DNA of 64,000 nt from Rubrivivax sp. (GTDB lineage: Bacteria > Pseudomonadota > Gammaproteobacteria > Burkholderiales > Burkholderiaceae_C). Below are positions 36,168 through 44,660 of the stretch, one piece after another. The position numbers and the translations under genes were made by a program. Every line of letters begins with the position of its first letter. Position 1 is the first letter of the stretch. The notes beneath the pieces were generated by a model. The model was not told the origin of the DNA. It saw nothing but the letters and a program-made list of their open reading frames with translations, and did no database searches. The stretch is from positions 99,496 to 163,495 of the forward strand of contig JADYZZ010000054.1 of NCBI GenBank assembly GCA_020852865.1, read 5' to 3'.

Positions 36168-38948
36168 ATGAAGATGCCCGCGCCGCTCCCCACATGGCTC
36201 CTCGCCGTCGTCGTCGCCGCGGCCGGACTGGCCGGCTGCCAGCGCGGCCCGAGCGTCGAGGAGTCGGTGGCGGCAGCCGACGACTACGCGGCCAAGAAGG
36301 ACTTCAAGGCGGCCACGATCAGCGCCAAGAACGCGCTGCAGAAGGACGCCAACAACGCCCAGGCGAGGATGGTGCTCGGCCAGGCGCTGCTCGAGGAAGA
36401 CCAGCCGACGGCAGCTGCCGTCGAGCTGCGCAAGGCCCTCGAGCTGGGTGCGCCGGAAGACAAGGTCGTGCCGCTGCTGGCGCGCGCCATCCTGACGCAG
36501 GGCCGCGCGCGCGAGGTGACGATGCAGTACGGCGCCACCGTGCTCGGCGATGCGCACGCCTCGGCCGACCTGCGTGCCACCGTGGCTACCGCCTTCGCGC
36601 TGCTGGGCGACAAGGCCAATGCGCTCGAGACCGCCCAGGCGGCGCTCAAGGAATGGCCCGACCACGTGCCGGCCACGCTGGTGCTGGCGCAGCTCGCGGC
36701 CGCCGACGGCGACGGCGAGCGTGCGCTCACGCTCGTCGAGTCGGCGCTGGCGCACGAACCCAAGGACGGCAAGGCTCTGTACACCAAGGGCACGCTGTTG
36801 CGTGTGCTCAGGAAGGACCCCGAAGGCGCGCTCGCGGCCTACCGGGCGGCCGTGGCGGCGGAGCCCCGGCTGGCGGCGGCGCACGGCGAGATCATCTCGC
36901 TGCTGCTCGAGCGCAACGACCTCGCGGGAGCCAAGGACCAGCTGGCGCAGCTCACGAAGGCCCAGCCGAACCACCCGACGACCTGGCTGTACGACGCGCG
37001 CGTGTCGTACCTCGACAAGAACTACGCGCACGCGCGCGATGCCGCCGAGCGCCTGCTCAAGGTCCGCCCGAATGACTGGAAGGCGCTGCTGCTGGCCGGG
37101 CTCGCCGAAATCCAGCTCAAGTCGGACGCCAAGGCCGAGAACTACCTGATCGGGGCATCGAAGGCCAAGCCCGACGCCGTGCGGCCGCGTCAGCTGCTGG
37201 CGCAGCTGTACCTGCGCGCCGGCCGTGCGCGCGACGCGATCGAGGTGCTGCAGCCCATCGTCGACGCCAAGAGCCCCGACGCCGAGAGCGTGACCCTGGC
37301 CGGCCTGGCCTACCTGCAGGCCGACGACGCCAAGCGCGCCGACGCGGCCTTCGCGCGCGCGGCAAAGATCGACCCGAAGGCGACGACGGCGCGGCGCGCC
37401 CTCGCGCTCTCCCACATGGCCGGGGGCAATGTCGAAGGCGGCTTCGCCGAACTCGAAGCCGTGGCCAGCCAGGACCCCACGGCACGCAGCGCGATGGCGC
37501 TGGTGGCGGCGCGCCTGTCGAAGAACGATCTCGACGGCGCGCTCAGGGCGATCGCCGCGCTGCAGGCCAGACAGCCCGAGAGCCCGGTGGCGTACGCACT
37601 GCGCGGCTCGGTGCTGGCGCGCCGCAACGACGCTGCCGGTGCGGCGGCAAGCTACGAGCGGGCGCTCGCGCTCGATAAGCGCTACTTCCCGGCCACAGCC
37701 GGCCTGGCCGCGCTCGCGCTGGCCGCCGGCCGACCCGACGAGGCCAGGCGCCGCTACGAGGAGCTACTGCGCGAGGATCCGAAGAACCTGCGCGCCGCGC
37801 TCGCGATGGTCGATCTCCAGGTGCGCACCGGAGCGCCGCCGCAGGACGTGTCCAGGGCGCTGGGCGACGTGATCAAGGACCACCCGACCGAAATGCTGCC
37901 GCGGCTGGTGCTCACCAACTACCTGCTCGGCCGCAACGACGGCAAGGCCGCACTCACCGTGGCGCAGAACGCGGTTGCGGCGCTGCCGGGCAACATCGTC
38001 CTGCTCGAGCGCCTGGGCACGGCGGAACTGGCCGCCGGTGCCTTCGAGCAGGCCGCGGCGAGCTTCACGAAGCTCGCCGCCGCGGCGCCCGGGCGCCCCG
38101 ACCCGCTGCTGCGGCTGGCCGAGGCGCAGGCCCGGGCCAAGGACTACACGGGTGCGCAGCGCACACTGGCGCGCGTGCTCGAACTCGAGCCGGGCCTCGT
38201 GCAGGCCCGGATCGCCTCGGCCCGCGTCGCCATGGCCCAGGACAAGCCCGAGGCGGCGCTCGAGATCGCGCGCGCGCTGACGCGCGAGCAGCCGCGGCAG
38301 CCGACCGGCGCCGTGCTCGAAGCCGAGATCGCCGCGGCGCGCGGCCAGCCCGACGTCGCGGTGGCGGCGCTGCGCCGTGCGCTGACCAGCGGCGGCGGCT
38401 CGGACGTCGCCGGCCGGCTCTACGGCATGCTCAATGCGGGCAAGCACGGCGAAGAAGCCGATCGCATGGCCAGGGCCTGGCTCGAGGCTCATCCGAAGGA
38501 TGCGATGTTCCGCTTCCTGATGGGCGACACGGCCCTGGCACAGGGCCAGCTGGCGCTGGCCGAATCGCACTATCGCAAGGTGCTCGAACTGCAGCCCGAC
38601 AATGCGATGGCTCTGAACAACGTGGCCTGGTTGATGGTGCGCCAGGGCAAGCCGGGCGCGGTGGCACTGGCCGAGCGCGCGAACCAGATCCAGCCCAACC
38701 GCCCGGTGCTGATGGACACCCTGGCCGGCGCGCTGGCCGCCGAGGAGCAGACCGCGCGCGCGATCCAGGTGCAGAAGCAGGCGATCGCCAAGGCGCCCGA
38801 CGACCTCGGGCTGCGTCTGAACCTGGCGCGCATCTACGTCAAGGCAGGCGATCGCCAGCTCGCCCGCGCCGAGCTCGAGCCGCTGGTCAAGCTCGGCGAC
38901 AAGTTCCCCGCCGCGCGCGAAGTCGCCAGCCTGATGCAGCAGCTGTGA
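36168..38948 (+). CDS. prsT: PEP-CTERM system TPR-repeat lipoprotein PrsT (copy 2)
   Basis: A 926-residue TPR lipoprotein of the same length and layout as the copy at 27575-30346. The signal peptide TWLLAVVVAAAGLAGC has Cys near residue 24. TPRs begin with SVAAADDYAAKKDFKAATIS and fill the protein, for example ALAESHYRKVLELQPDNAMA near the end. Shared landmarks with copy 1 include DALALAAQAY/ESVTLAGLAY and FLFHLGSMAL/FRFLMGDTAL at matching positions. Sequence divergence is large, so this is an old duplication or separate acquisition. The ATG at 36168 gives a short lipoprotein signal. It is cotranscribed with prsR and the next acyltransferase gene. Confidence 0.92.
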   Translation: MKMPAPLPTWLLAVVVAAAGLAGCQRGPSVEESVAAADDYAAKKDFKAATISAKNALQKDANNAQARMVLGQALLEEDQPTAAAVELRKALELGAPEDKVVPLLARAILTQGRAREVTMQYGATVLGDAHASADLRATVATAFALLGDKANALETAQAALKEWPDHVPATLVLAQLAAADGDGERALTLVESALAHEPKDGKALYTKGTLLRVLRKDPEGALAAYRAAVAAEPRLAAAHGEIISLLLERNDLAGAKDQLAQLTKAQPNHPTTWLYDARVSYLDKNYAHARDAAERLLKVRPNDWKALLLAGLAEIQLKSDAKAENYLIGASKAKPDAVRPRQLLAQLYLRAGRARDAIEVLQPIVDAKSPDAESVTLAGLAYLQADDAKRADAAFARAAKIDPKATTARRALALSHMAGGNVEGGFAELEAVASQDPTARSAMALVAARLSKNDLDGALRAIAALQARQPESPVAYALRGSVLARRNDAAGAAASYERALALDKRYFPATAGLAALALAAGRPDEARRRYEELLREDPKNLRAALAMVDLQVRTGAPPQDVSRALGDVIKDHPTEMLPRLVLTNYLLGRNDGKAALTVAQNAVAALPGNIVLLERLGTAELAAGAFEQAAASFTKLAAAAPGRPDPLLRLAEAQARAKDYTGAQRTLARVLELEPGLVQARIASARVAMAQDKPEAALEIARALTREQPRQPTGAVLEAEIAAARGQPDVAVAALRRALTSGGGSDVAGRLYGMLNAGKHGEEADRMARAWLEAHPKDAMFRFLMGDTALAQGQLALAESHYRKVLELQPDNAMALNNVAWLMVRQGKPGAVALAERANQIQPNRPVLMDTLAGALAAEEQTARAIQVQKQAIAKAPDDLGLRLNLARIYVKAGDRQLARAELEPLVKLGDKFPAAREVASLMQQL

Positions 38949-38973
38949 TGCGGCAGGCCGCCCGGAGCCCGCG

Positions 38974-40245
38974 GTGAGCCGATCGGCGGGCGCGCGCATC
39001 CGCCACCGGGTGCATCAGGGCGCGCGCGCGCTGCTGGGCGCGCTGCCGCGCGAGCTGCGCTTCCGCTTCTACCGCGGCATGGTCGACTGCCCGACCGTGC
39101 TCGACGCCAGCTTCGAGTTCACGATCGCGCGCTCGCGCGAGGACCTCGAGGCCTGCTTCGGCCTGCTGCACGACGCCTACGTCGCGAGCGGCTTCATGCG
39201 CGCGCACCCGTCCGGTCTGCGCGTCACCGCCTACCACGCGCTGCCGACCACGACCACCCTGTGCGCCAAGGTCGGCGGCAAGGCCGTCGGCACGCTGTCG
39301 ATCGTGCGCGACGGCGTGTTCGGCTTTCCGCTGCAGAGCGCCTTCGACATCTCGGCGGTGCGCGCCAAGGGCGGGCGCATCGCCGAGATCTCGGCGCTGG
39401 CGGTGCATCCGTCGTTCCGGCGCACGGGCGGCTCGGTGCTGTTCCCGCTGATGAAGTTCATGTACGAGTACTGCACGCGCTACTTCGACACGCGGCACCT
39501 CGTGATCGCGGTACACCCGACGCGCATCGAGCTGTACGAGTCGCTGCTGTTCTTCCGCCGCCTGACGGCCAAGGTGGTGGACAAGTACGACTTCGCCAAC
39601 GGCGCACCGGCGATCGGGGCGACGCTGGACCTGCACGAGGCGCCGCAGCTCTTCGCGCGCGCCTACGACGGCAAGCCGGCGCGGCGCGACCTGTACCGCT
39701 ACTTCGTCGACCGACAGCTGCCCAACATCCGCTTTCCGGCGCGCGACTGGAACGTCAGCAACGACCCGATGCTGACGCCGGCGCTCGCCGACTACTTCTT
39801 CAACGAACGCACGCAGGGTTTCGCCGAACTCGACGAGCGCCGCAAGCGGCTGCTGCACTCGATCTACCGCGGACCCGAATGGGCACGTGTGCTGCCGGCG
39901 CTGACCGAGGATCCGTCGCCGCGCAGCCAGCTGCGGCTGACGCCGCGCTTCACGTTCAAGTGCGAGGGCCGGCTGAACGCGGCGGCGCCGGCCGATGGCG
40001 GCCATCCGATCACGATCATCGAGCTGTCGCGCCACGGCTTTCGCGCGCGCACGCCGGCACAGCTCCCCGTCGGCACGCTGGTCACGGCCGAGGCCGAGCT
40101 CGGCGCCGGCCGCCGCACCCAGGTCCACGCGCGTGTGATGAACGCCGGACCGGGCGACGACGAGCGCTCGTACGGCTTTCATGTCGGCACCCCGGACGAG
40201 GCCTGGCTGAACTGCGTCGCCTGGCTGGAAGAAAAGGATGACTGA
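38974..40245 (+). CDS. N-acyl amino acid synthase-like acyltransferase with C-terminal PilZ domain
   Basis: A 423-residue two-domain protein. The N-terminal ~230 residues have the GNAT fold of FeeM/autoinducer-synthase-like enzymes (FEFTIARSREDLEACFGLLH, AEISALAVHPSFRRTGGSVL and HLVIAVHPTRIELYESLLFF), which join fatty acyl-ACP to an amino acid. The C-terminal ~110 residues resemble PilZ: LRLTPRFTFKC, then IIELSRHGFRARTP, fitting the di-c-GMP-binding RxxxR and D/NxSxxG pattern with changes. An enzyme switched by c-di-GMP is inferred. The GTG at 38974 has a GGAG box six bases upstream. It follows prsT by 25 bp, so it belongs to the prsR operon. Confidence 0.78.
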   Translation: MSRSAGARIRHRVHQGARALLGALPRELRFRFYRGMVDCPTVLDASFEFTIARSREDLEACFGLLHDAYVASGFMRAHPSGLRVTAYHALPTTTTLCAKVGGKAVGTLSIVRDGVFGFPLQSAFDISAVRAKGGRIAEISALAVHPSFRRTGGSVLFPLMKFMYEYCTRYFDTRHLVIAVHPTRIELYESLLFFRRLTAKVVDKYDFANGAPAIGATLDLHEAPQLFARAYDGKPARRDLYRYFVDRQLPNIRFPARDWNVSNDPMLTPALADYFFNERTQGFAELDERRKRLLHSIYRGPEWARVLPALTEDPSPRSQLRLTPRFTFKCEGRLNAAAPADGGHPITIIELSRHGFRARTPAQLPVGTLVTAEAELGAGRRTQVHARVMNAGPGDDERSYGFHVGTPDEAWLNCVAWLEEKDD

Positions 40246-40270
40246 GAGCCTGTGAAGACATGAATCACGC
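40246..40270 (+). repeat. Short interspersed repeat copy A
   Basis: GAGCCTGTGAAGACATG followed by AATCACGC, placed directly after the stop of the PilZ-acyltransferase gene. A 17-bp identical copy is at 59688-59704, and a 25-bp copy with four changes is at 57734-57758, also directly after a stop codon. Confidence 0.7.
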
Positions 40271-41093
40271 TAAAGGCCGCGGTGCCCACCGCCGCGGCGC
40301 GCCGGCCGCGGCCACGCGGCGCCGGGCGTCCTGCTCGCGCCGCCGGTTCGCCTCGACGCTTCTGCTGCTGCTGGCCGGCCGGGCGCGTGCCGATGCGCCC
40401 GCGGTGATCGAGCGCCTGCGTCCCTCGGTGCTGCCGGTGGGCAGCTACCGCGTCCTCGACAGCCCGCGCTTCGGTTTTCGCGGCAGCGGCTTCGTCGTCG
40501 GCGACGGCCGGCTGCTCGTCACCAACGCGCATGTCGTTCCCGAGGCCGGCGCGGGCGAGGCGGCGCCGCCGTTGCAGCTGGCAGCGCTGGTGCCGCGCGC
40601 GGACGGCGGGCGCGATCTGCGGCTCGCGTCGCTCGAGCGGCTGGACCGCGCCCACGATCTGGCGCTGCTGCGGCTGGAGGGTGCGCCGCTGCCGGCGCTC
40701 GAGCTGGCGCCGCCCGGCAGCGTGAAGGAGGGCGAAGAGCTTCTGCTGGCCGGTTTTCCTATCGGCGGCGTGCTCGGGTACTCGATGGTCACGCACCGCG
40801 CCATGCTCTCCTCGATCACGAAGATCGCACTGCCCTCGCTCAACGCGCACCAGCTCAGCGAGCGCGCCGCCAAGCAGCTGCGCGAAGGCCCGTTCGAGGT
40901 CTACCAGCTCGACGCGACGGCGTACCCGGGCAACAGCGGCGGGCCGCTGGTGGCCGCGCACGACGGCAAGGTGGTGGGCGTCGTCAACATGGTGCTCGTG
41001 CGCGGCACGCGCGAATCGGCCCTCAGCAACCCGACCGGCATCACCTACGCGATCCCGGCGCGCTTCGTGCGCGAACTGCTCGCTCCGCCCTGA
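40260..41093 (+). CDS. Trypsin-like serine protease (S1C / Deg-like, exported)
   Basis: A 277-residue chymotrypsin-fold protease. The catalytic triad is visible as His in LLVTNAHVVPEA, Asp in DRAHDLALLRL and Ser in AYPGNSGGPLVAA. No PDZ domain is present. The N-terminus carries SRRRFASTLLLLLAGRARA, a twin-arginine-like signal with cleavage after ARA, so the enzyme is periplasmic or secreted. The nominal ATG at 40260 lies in a short repeat (40246-40262) and is 14 bp after the acyltransferase stop; no better start exists nearby. Its substrate is unknown. Position next to PEP-CTERM genes suggests envelope-protein processing. Confidence 0.87.
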   Translation: MNHAKGRGAHRRGAPAAATRRRASCSRRRFASTLLLLLAGRARADAPAVIERLRPSVLPVGSYRVLDSPRFGFRGSGFVVGDGRLLVTNAHVVPEAGAGEAAPPLQLAALVPRADGGRDLRLASLERLDRAHDLALLRLEGAPLPALELAPPGSVKEGEELLLAGFPIGGVLGYSMVTHRAMLSSITKIALPSLNAHQLSERAAKQLREGPFEVYQLDATAYPGNSGGPLVAAHDGKVVGVVNMVLVRGTRESALSNPTGITYAIPARFVRELLAPP

Positions 41094-41128
41094 GCCGCGC
41101 CCTGCAGAGCGTGCGGCCCGGCCGCTTC

Positions 41129-41158
41129 GCCCGTTCCCGCGCGGGCGAACGAACGGGC
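41129..41158. terminator. Candidate bidirectional hairpin between convergent genes
   Basis: GCCCGTTC (41129-41136) and GAACGGGC (41151-41158) form a perfect 8-bp stem in the 91-bp gap between the protease and the acyltransferase genes, which converge here. There is no T-tract, so it would be a weak or protein-assisted terminator. Confidence 0.4.
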
Positions 41159-41184
41159 TGGGCGCAGCCCGGCCCTGGCGGCGC

Positions 41185-41955
41185 TCAGTTGAGGACGTGC
41201 GAGGCGGGCACCTGGGCGGCCATCAGGCGCGCCAGGATGCCGCTTTCCTCGTCGGCGGTGAAGGCCAGCGGATAGAGCGAGCGCTCGGCGCCCGCGCATT
41301 CCGGCCTGCCGCCGAACTCGCGGATGCGCTCGGCGATGTACTCGAAGCCGAGCGACAGCAGCACGGCGGGCGCGTTGACCGAACGGTTGGTGCGCTCGCC
41401 GCCGACCACGTTCGCGCCGAGCATGCGCTGGTAGTAGCGCACGTGGCGCGGGTTGACCTCCATCACCAGCGTGTCGCGGCCGCGCAGGCGATGCGCCACG
41501 ATGTAGGCGACGTGGAACAACGCGGCCAGAACGCGCCGGTTGCCGGTCATGGGGTCGATCGCCAGCTTGGTGAACTCGCACAGGCGCCGGCCCGCCCGGC
41601 GCAGCGCGTCGAGCTCGCCGCCGAACACGTCGTCGCAGTTCATGCCGGTCGAGTCGTCGAGGCCGACGGTGATCGTGCCGATCGTCGCGGCATCCTCGAT
41701 CGCGGTGAGCGTCGTGCGGTTGGTGGTCTGGTTCACCGGCAGGCTGACGGCGTGGTAGCCGCGCCAGCCGTAGCGCTCGCTCAGCAGACGGTTGGCCGAC
41801 TGACGCACGATGAAGGAGTCGGCCGATTCGATCTTGAATTCGCGCTCATGGGCAATCGCGCCGAACTCGCTCGCGAGATACTCGCGTGCGAGGGCGTCGG
41901 ATTGGCGCGTGAGGCGAGGCTGCAGCGGTGCGGCGATGAGCGTGGTGGAGACCAT
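41185..41955 (-). CDS. Long-chain N-acyl amino acid synthase-like protein (FeeM family)
   Basis: A 256-residue single-domain GNAT-fold acyltransferase, expected to condense a fatty acyl-ACP with an amino acid. Typical segments are FKIESADSFIVRQSANRLLS near the start, TAIEDAATIGTITVGLDDST mid-protein, and VAYIVAHRLRGRDTLVMEVN with HVRYYQRMLGANVVGGERTN toward the end. It is a diverged relative of the N-terminal domain of the PilZ fusion at 38974-40245 but has no PilZ part. These enzymes are common in exosortase-positive bacteria, where their products may be signals or lipid anchors. A striking palindrome lies about 90 bp upstream. Start ATG at 41955. Confidence 0.83.
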   Translation of the reverse strand: MVSTTLIAAPLQPRLTRQSDALAREYLASEFGAIAHEREFKIESADSFIVRQSANRLLSERYGWRGYHAVSLPVNQTTNRTTLTAIEDAATIGTITVGLDDSTGMNCDDVFGGELDALRRAGRRLCEFTKLAIDPMTGNRRVLAALFHVAYIVAHRLRGRDTLVMEVNPRHVRYYQRMLGANVVGGERTNRSVNAPAVLLSLGFEYIAERIREFGGRPECAGAERSLYPLAFTADEESGILARLMAAQVPASHVLN

Positions 41956-42347
41956 GAAGGGCTTGGGGCGTGGCGGTCGTGCGTAAGCGGTCTAGGCGGC
42001 AGTCTGAAGCAGACGCGTCGGATGCGCTGTATCGAATGGCAAGCGTACCCCCCTCGAATCGGGGGGTACGGCGGCTGGCCTCGTAAGTGATGTCACAGCG
42101 TGCTTCGCGCCGCGGCTCCGGCCTTCGCCTGGGTCGCGCGCCGGATTCTCCGCCAGCTCGGCGCTCGCGCCTGCCGGTCCGGACCCCGGACATCGAGGCC
42201 GTCGCCTTGCCCTGCGGCTGCCGGTGACAGGCGGCGCGTGCTCGCCGCTTGCGCGCCACTGGCTTGTGACCAGCCGCGCCCCTCTGGTCGCTCGCTCACC
42301 AGCGCAAGCTTGGCGGACGGGCCCACCAGGGAGCACTGGGCGAAGCC
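41956..42347. promoter_or_regulatory. Intergenic region upstream of the N-acyl amino acid synthase
   Basis: A 392-bp stretch with no supported gene. It serves as the upstream region of the acyltransferase gene (minus) and lies downstream of the HPr-rel-A operon, which ends at 42348. The only strong element is the palindrome at 42044-42070. Confidence 0.5.
42044..42070. promoter_or_regulatory. Perfect 10-bp palindrome with C6/G6 core
   Basis: CGTACCCCCC at 42044-42053 pairs with GGGGGGTACG at 42061-42070 around a 7-nt loop (TCGAATC). It lies 89-115 bp upstream of the N-acyl amino acid synthase start. It is not followed by T residues on either strand, so an operator is more likely than a terminator. 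Confidence 0.6.
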
Positions 42348-43427
42348 TCAGCGTGGGATCGGATCGGTTCGAACCAGCGCCTTGCGGACCAGGTGCGGCA
42401 GCAAGCGGTGCGGCGGCATGCGCAACCAGTGCGATCGAACGTACAGCAGGAAGCGCGACATGCGGCTGAACGCTCCATCGCAACTGGGATGCTCGGGACG
42501 CAATGCGCTGCCCAACAAGGCGGCCATCAGCCAGCGGCTGACCAACGCACCGTCCATCCCCTTGACTCGACGCTCGAATTCGGCGGGCGGCCGGGTGCCG
42601 AAGATCCGACCGACGTGATGCAGCGCGTGCGACAGCGGCACCTGCAGACCGAGTTCATCGGCGCGATCGAGTAGGCCGGTCCAGAAGCCCGGCAGTTGCG
42701 CGAACCCGGTCAGCAGATCGTTCAGGTCGAGCAGATCGCGCAGGCCATGCCACAACTCCCCTTCCTGGAACAGGTGGGTGGCACTGTGCAGCACCAGGTC
42801 GACGGGCGCGAGCATGTGCAGCCCGTCATGACCCGCGATCGGCGTGATGCGCTCGAGCAACCGGGCACCGTCGACCGAGAACCTCGAGGTCGGCGGTGCG
42901 ATCGTGTGGTGCACGTCGAGCAGGCTGCCGCGCCGCACGTGGCGCAGCGGCGGCAGCTCGTGCATCCACTCGCGGTAATATCGTTGCGTATAGGGATCGT
43001 GAGCCTCGCCGATCCAGCCTGCGGCGAGCAGTGCCGACTCGGCCTCGGCAAGCCGGGTGCGCGCAACCATGATGTCGACATCGGCAAACAGGCGGCCCTT
43101 GGCAGGCAGCAAGTCGCCGATCAGATACGCGGCGCCTTTGAGCAGGACCAGCGGCGTATCGACCGCCGCCAGCGCCCTGCGGACACTGTCCACCTCCCAG
43201 GCCACTTCGTTGCGCTGCCGCTCCAGCAACCGCATCGCCCAATGCAGATGGCGGCGCGGCCCTGCGGCCACGTCCCCGAGCCGCCCAGCAGCGCTCAGCT
43301 GCGTGGCGACGCGTCCCGTCAACCCGGCTCGGCGTGCCTGCCCCAGCAGCCGCTCCCAGGCGCGAAGGTCGTCGCCGGCCGGCACGCGCCCCTGCGCGAA
43401 GAACGGCGTCAGCAGGTCAGCGCGCAT
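42348..43427 (-). CDS. Nucleotidyltransferase-fold protein of the HPr-rel-A cluster (NTP_transf_5-like)
   Basis: A 359-residue protein with the fold of the NTP_transf_5 family. The N-terminal half is helical; the diagnostic core is PLVLLKGAAYLIGDLLPAKG, then GRLFADVDIMV with the Asp pair expected to bind metal, and LLDVHHTIAPP. Members are found next to HprK-related kinases, PqqD-like proteins and PEP-CTERM genes; the reaction is not known. Its ATG at 43427 overlaps the kinase stop by 19 bp, so it is the last gene of a four-gene coupled operon. Assignment rests on remembered family pattern, not a search. Confidence 0.75.
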   Translation of the reverse strand: MRADLLTPFFAQGRVPAGDDLRAWERLLGQARRAGLTGRVATQLSAAGRLGDVAAGPRRHLHWAMRLLERQRNEVAWEVDSVRRALAAVDTPLVLLKGAAYLIGDLLPAKGRLFADVDIMVARTRLAEAESALLAAGWIGEAHDPYTQRYYREWMHELPPLRHVRRGSLLDVHHTIAPPTSRFSVDGARLLERITPIAGHDGLHMLAPVDLVLHSATHLFQEGELWHGLRDLLDLNDLLTGFAQLPGFWTGLLDRADELGLQVPLSHALHHVGRIFGTRPPAEFERRVKGMDGALVSRWLMAALLGSALRPEHPSCDGAFSRMSRFLLYVRSHWLRMPPHRLLPHLVRKALVRTDPIPR

Positions 43428-44341
43428 TCGTCCTGCTCTTCGGCCAGTCGTTCGAAAGAGGCGATCGCGTCATCGAGCGCGCTGTAGGTGAAACGAAAAC
43501 ACTGGCTGCGCTCGACGACTTCGGCCAGCGCCTCGTAACCGCTGCGACCGAGCAGTCCGTAGTTGAAGGCGTTGCGGCCCAGCTCGAGCATGCTCTCGGC
43601 CTTCGGCCGCGGCGACATCTCGGGCTCGGCGCCTGCCGCGTAGCGCGGGAACACGACCCAGCGCGGGAGCACGGGCTCGTGGCTGCGCTCGACGTGAGCG
43701 CGCGGCGGCTTCAAGTGGCCCACCGCACCCTTGTTCGTGTCCGGCGTGACCTCGCCGAACACGGCCCCGGGTGCGAAGGCCCGCAGCAGCGCGATCGATT
43801 CGTTCTTCAAGCTCACCGGCCGGCACAGCGGCACGAGGTTCGCATCGTGCAGCGAAATCAGCGCCAGCTCATCCGAAAGCAGCCGCCAGCCGCGGTGGAT
43901 CAGCGCGGCGCACAGGGTGCTCTTTCCGGAGCCTGGGGGTGCCGGCAGGATCGCCGCCTTGCCGCCGCGCTCGACCACGCTCGCATGCAGTACCAGGTGC
44001 TCCATCGAGAGCGAGCAGATGCACCAGTTCATGCCCCATTCGAGCAGCGGAAACGCGTGACCTGCGGGCAAGGGCTCGAACGGCGAGTGCCCGTCGAAGA
44101 GAAACCGCGCCTGCGGGCGAACCCAGCGTCGAATTCCGCGACTGCGGGCAATCTCGATGTCGAAATCGACGAACGCCTCGTCACCGATCAGCCCATGATC
44201 GGCGTAGAGCCTTGCCAGACCGGTGCCGACGGACTCGATGGCGGAACGGACGCGGTAGTGAAACGGTCCGCAGCGAAAGGCGAGTCCCTGCCCGCGCAGC
44301 GCGCGATCGATCTCGCGCTGCGCCAGATCCGCTATCCGCAT
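43409..44341 (-). CDS. HprK-related kinase A
   Basis: A 310-residue protein resembling the kinase domain of HPr kinase/phosphorylase. The P-loop is PAPPGSGKSTLCAALIHRG near residue 140, followed by RLLSDELALI, the match to the HprK catalytic block (DD motif). The N-terminal ~120 residues are specific to this family (TIGR04352). No HPr of the phosphotransferase system is nearby. In this cluster the kinase is thought to act on an unknown protein or peptide, perhaps the exported protein at 44661-45353. The ATG at 44341 overlaps the PqqD-like gene by 10 bp. Confidence 0.85.
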   Translation of the reverse strand: MRIADLAQREIDRALRGQGLAFRCGPFHYRVRSAIESVGTGLARLYADHGLIGDEAFVDFDIEIARSRGIRRWVRPQARFLFDGHSPFEPLPAGHAFPLLEWGMNWCICSLSMEHLVLHASVVERGGKAAILPAPPGSGKSTLCAALIHRGWRLLSDELALISLHDANLVPLCRPVSLKNESIALLRAFAPGAVFGEVTPDTNKGAVGHLKPPRAHVERSHEPVLPRWVVFPRYAAGAEPEMSPRPKAESMLELGRNAFNYGLLGRSGYEALAEVVERSQCFRFTYSALDDAIASFERLAEEQDECALTC

Positions 44342-44613
44342 GAAGCTCGTGTGTCGATCAGGTCGGCGCCCGCCAGCTGCCCGAGCGCCTCCGGCAAGGC
44401 ACGACCGATCGCGTCGCGCGGGCATCCGAGGTCAGACGCCACGGCGTCGGTCAGCCGGCATTCGTCGACCAGTCCCTCCTCGATGCGCAGCAGCACACTG
44501 CCGATCAACGCATCCAACCGGTGCGTGAGGCCGGAGGCTTCGTCGTAGACAACGAATTCGTCATCCCAACGGCGCCAATGCAGCCTGACTGCCGGCCTGA
44601 GCCGAATCTCCAC
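44332..44613 (-). CDS. HPr-rel-A system PqqD-family peptide chaperone
   Basis: A 93-residue PqqD-like protein. The fold is suggested by RLHWRRWDDEFVVYDEASGL at the N-terminus and THRLDALIGSVLLRIEEG, followed by a winged-helix-like helical tail (LGQLAGADLID). PqqD-type domains bind the leader of a peptide and present it to a modifying enzyme. The gene sits between the exported protein and the kinase, with a 47-bp gap upstream and a 10-bp overlap downstream. A leader-bearing substrate is therefore expected in or near this operon. Confidence 0.8.
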   Translation of the reverse strand: MEIRLRPAVRLHWRRWDDEFVVYDEASGLTHRLDALIGSVLLRIEEGLVDECRLTDAVASDLGCPRDAIGRALPEALGQLAGADLIDTRASCG

Positions 44614-44660
44614 CGCCGCTCACGCCGTCATCCGAGGACCGAACGACCGTCGACCAAGGG

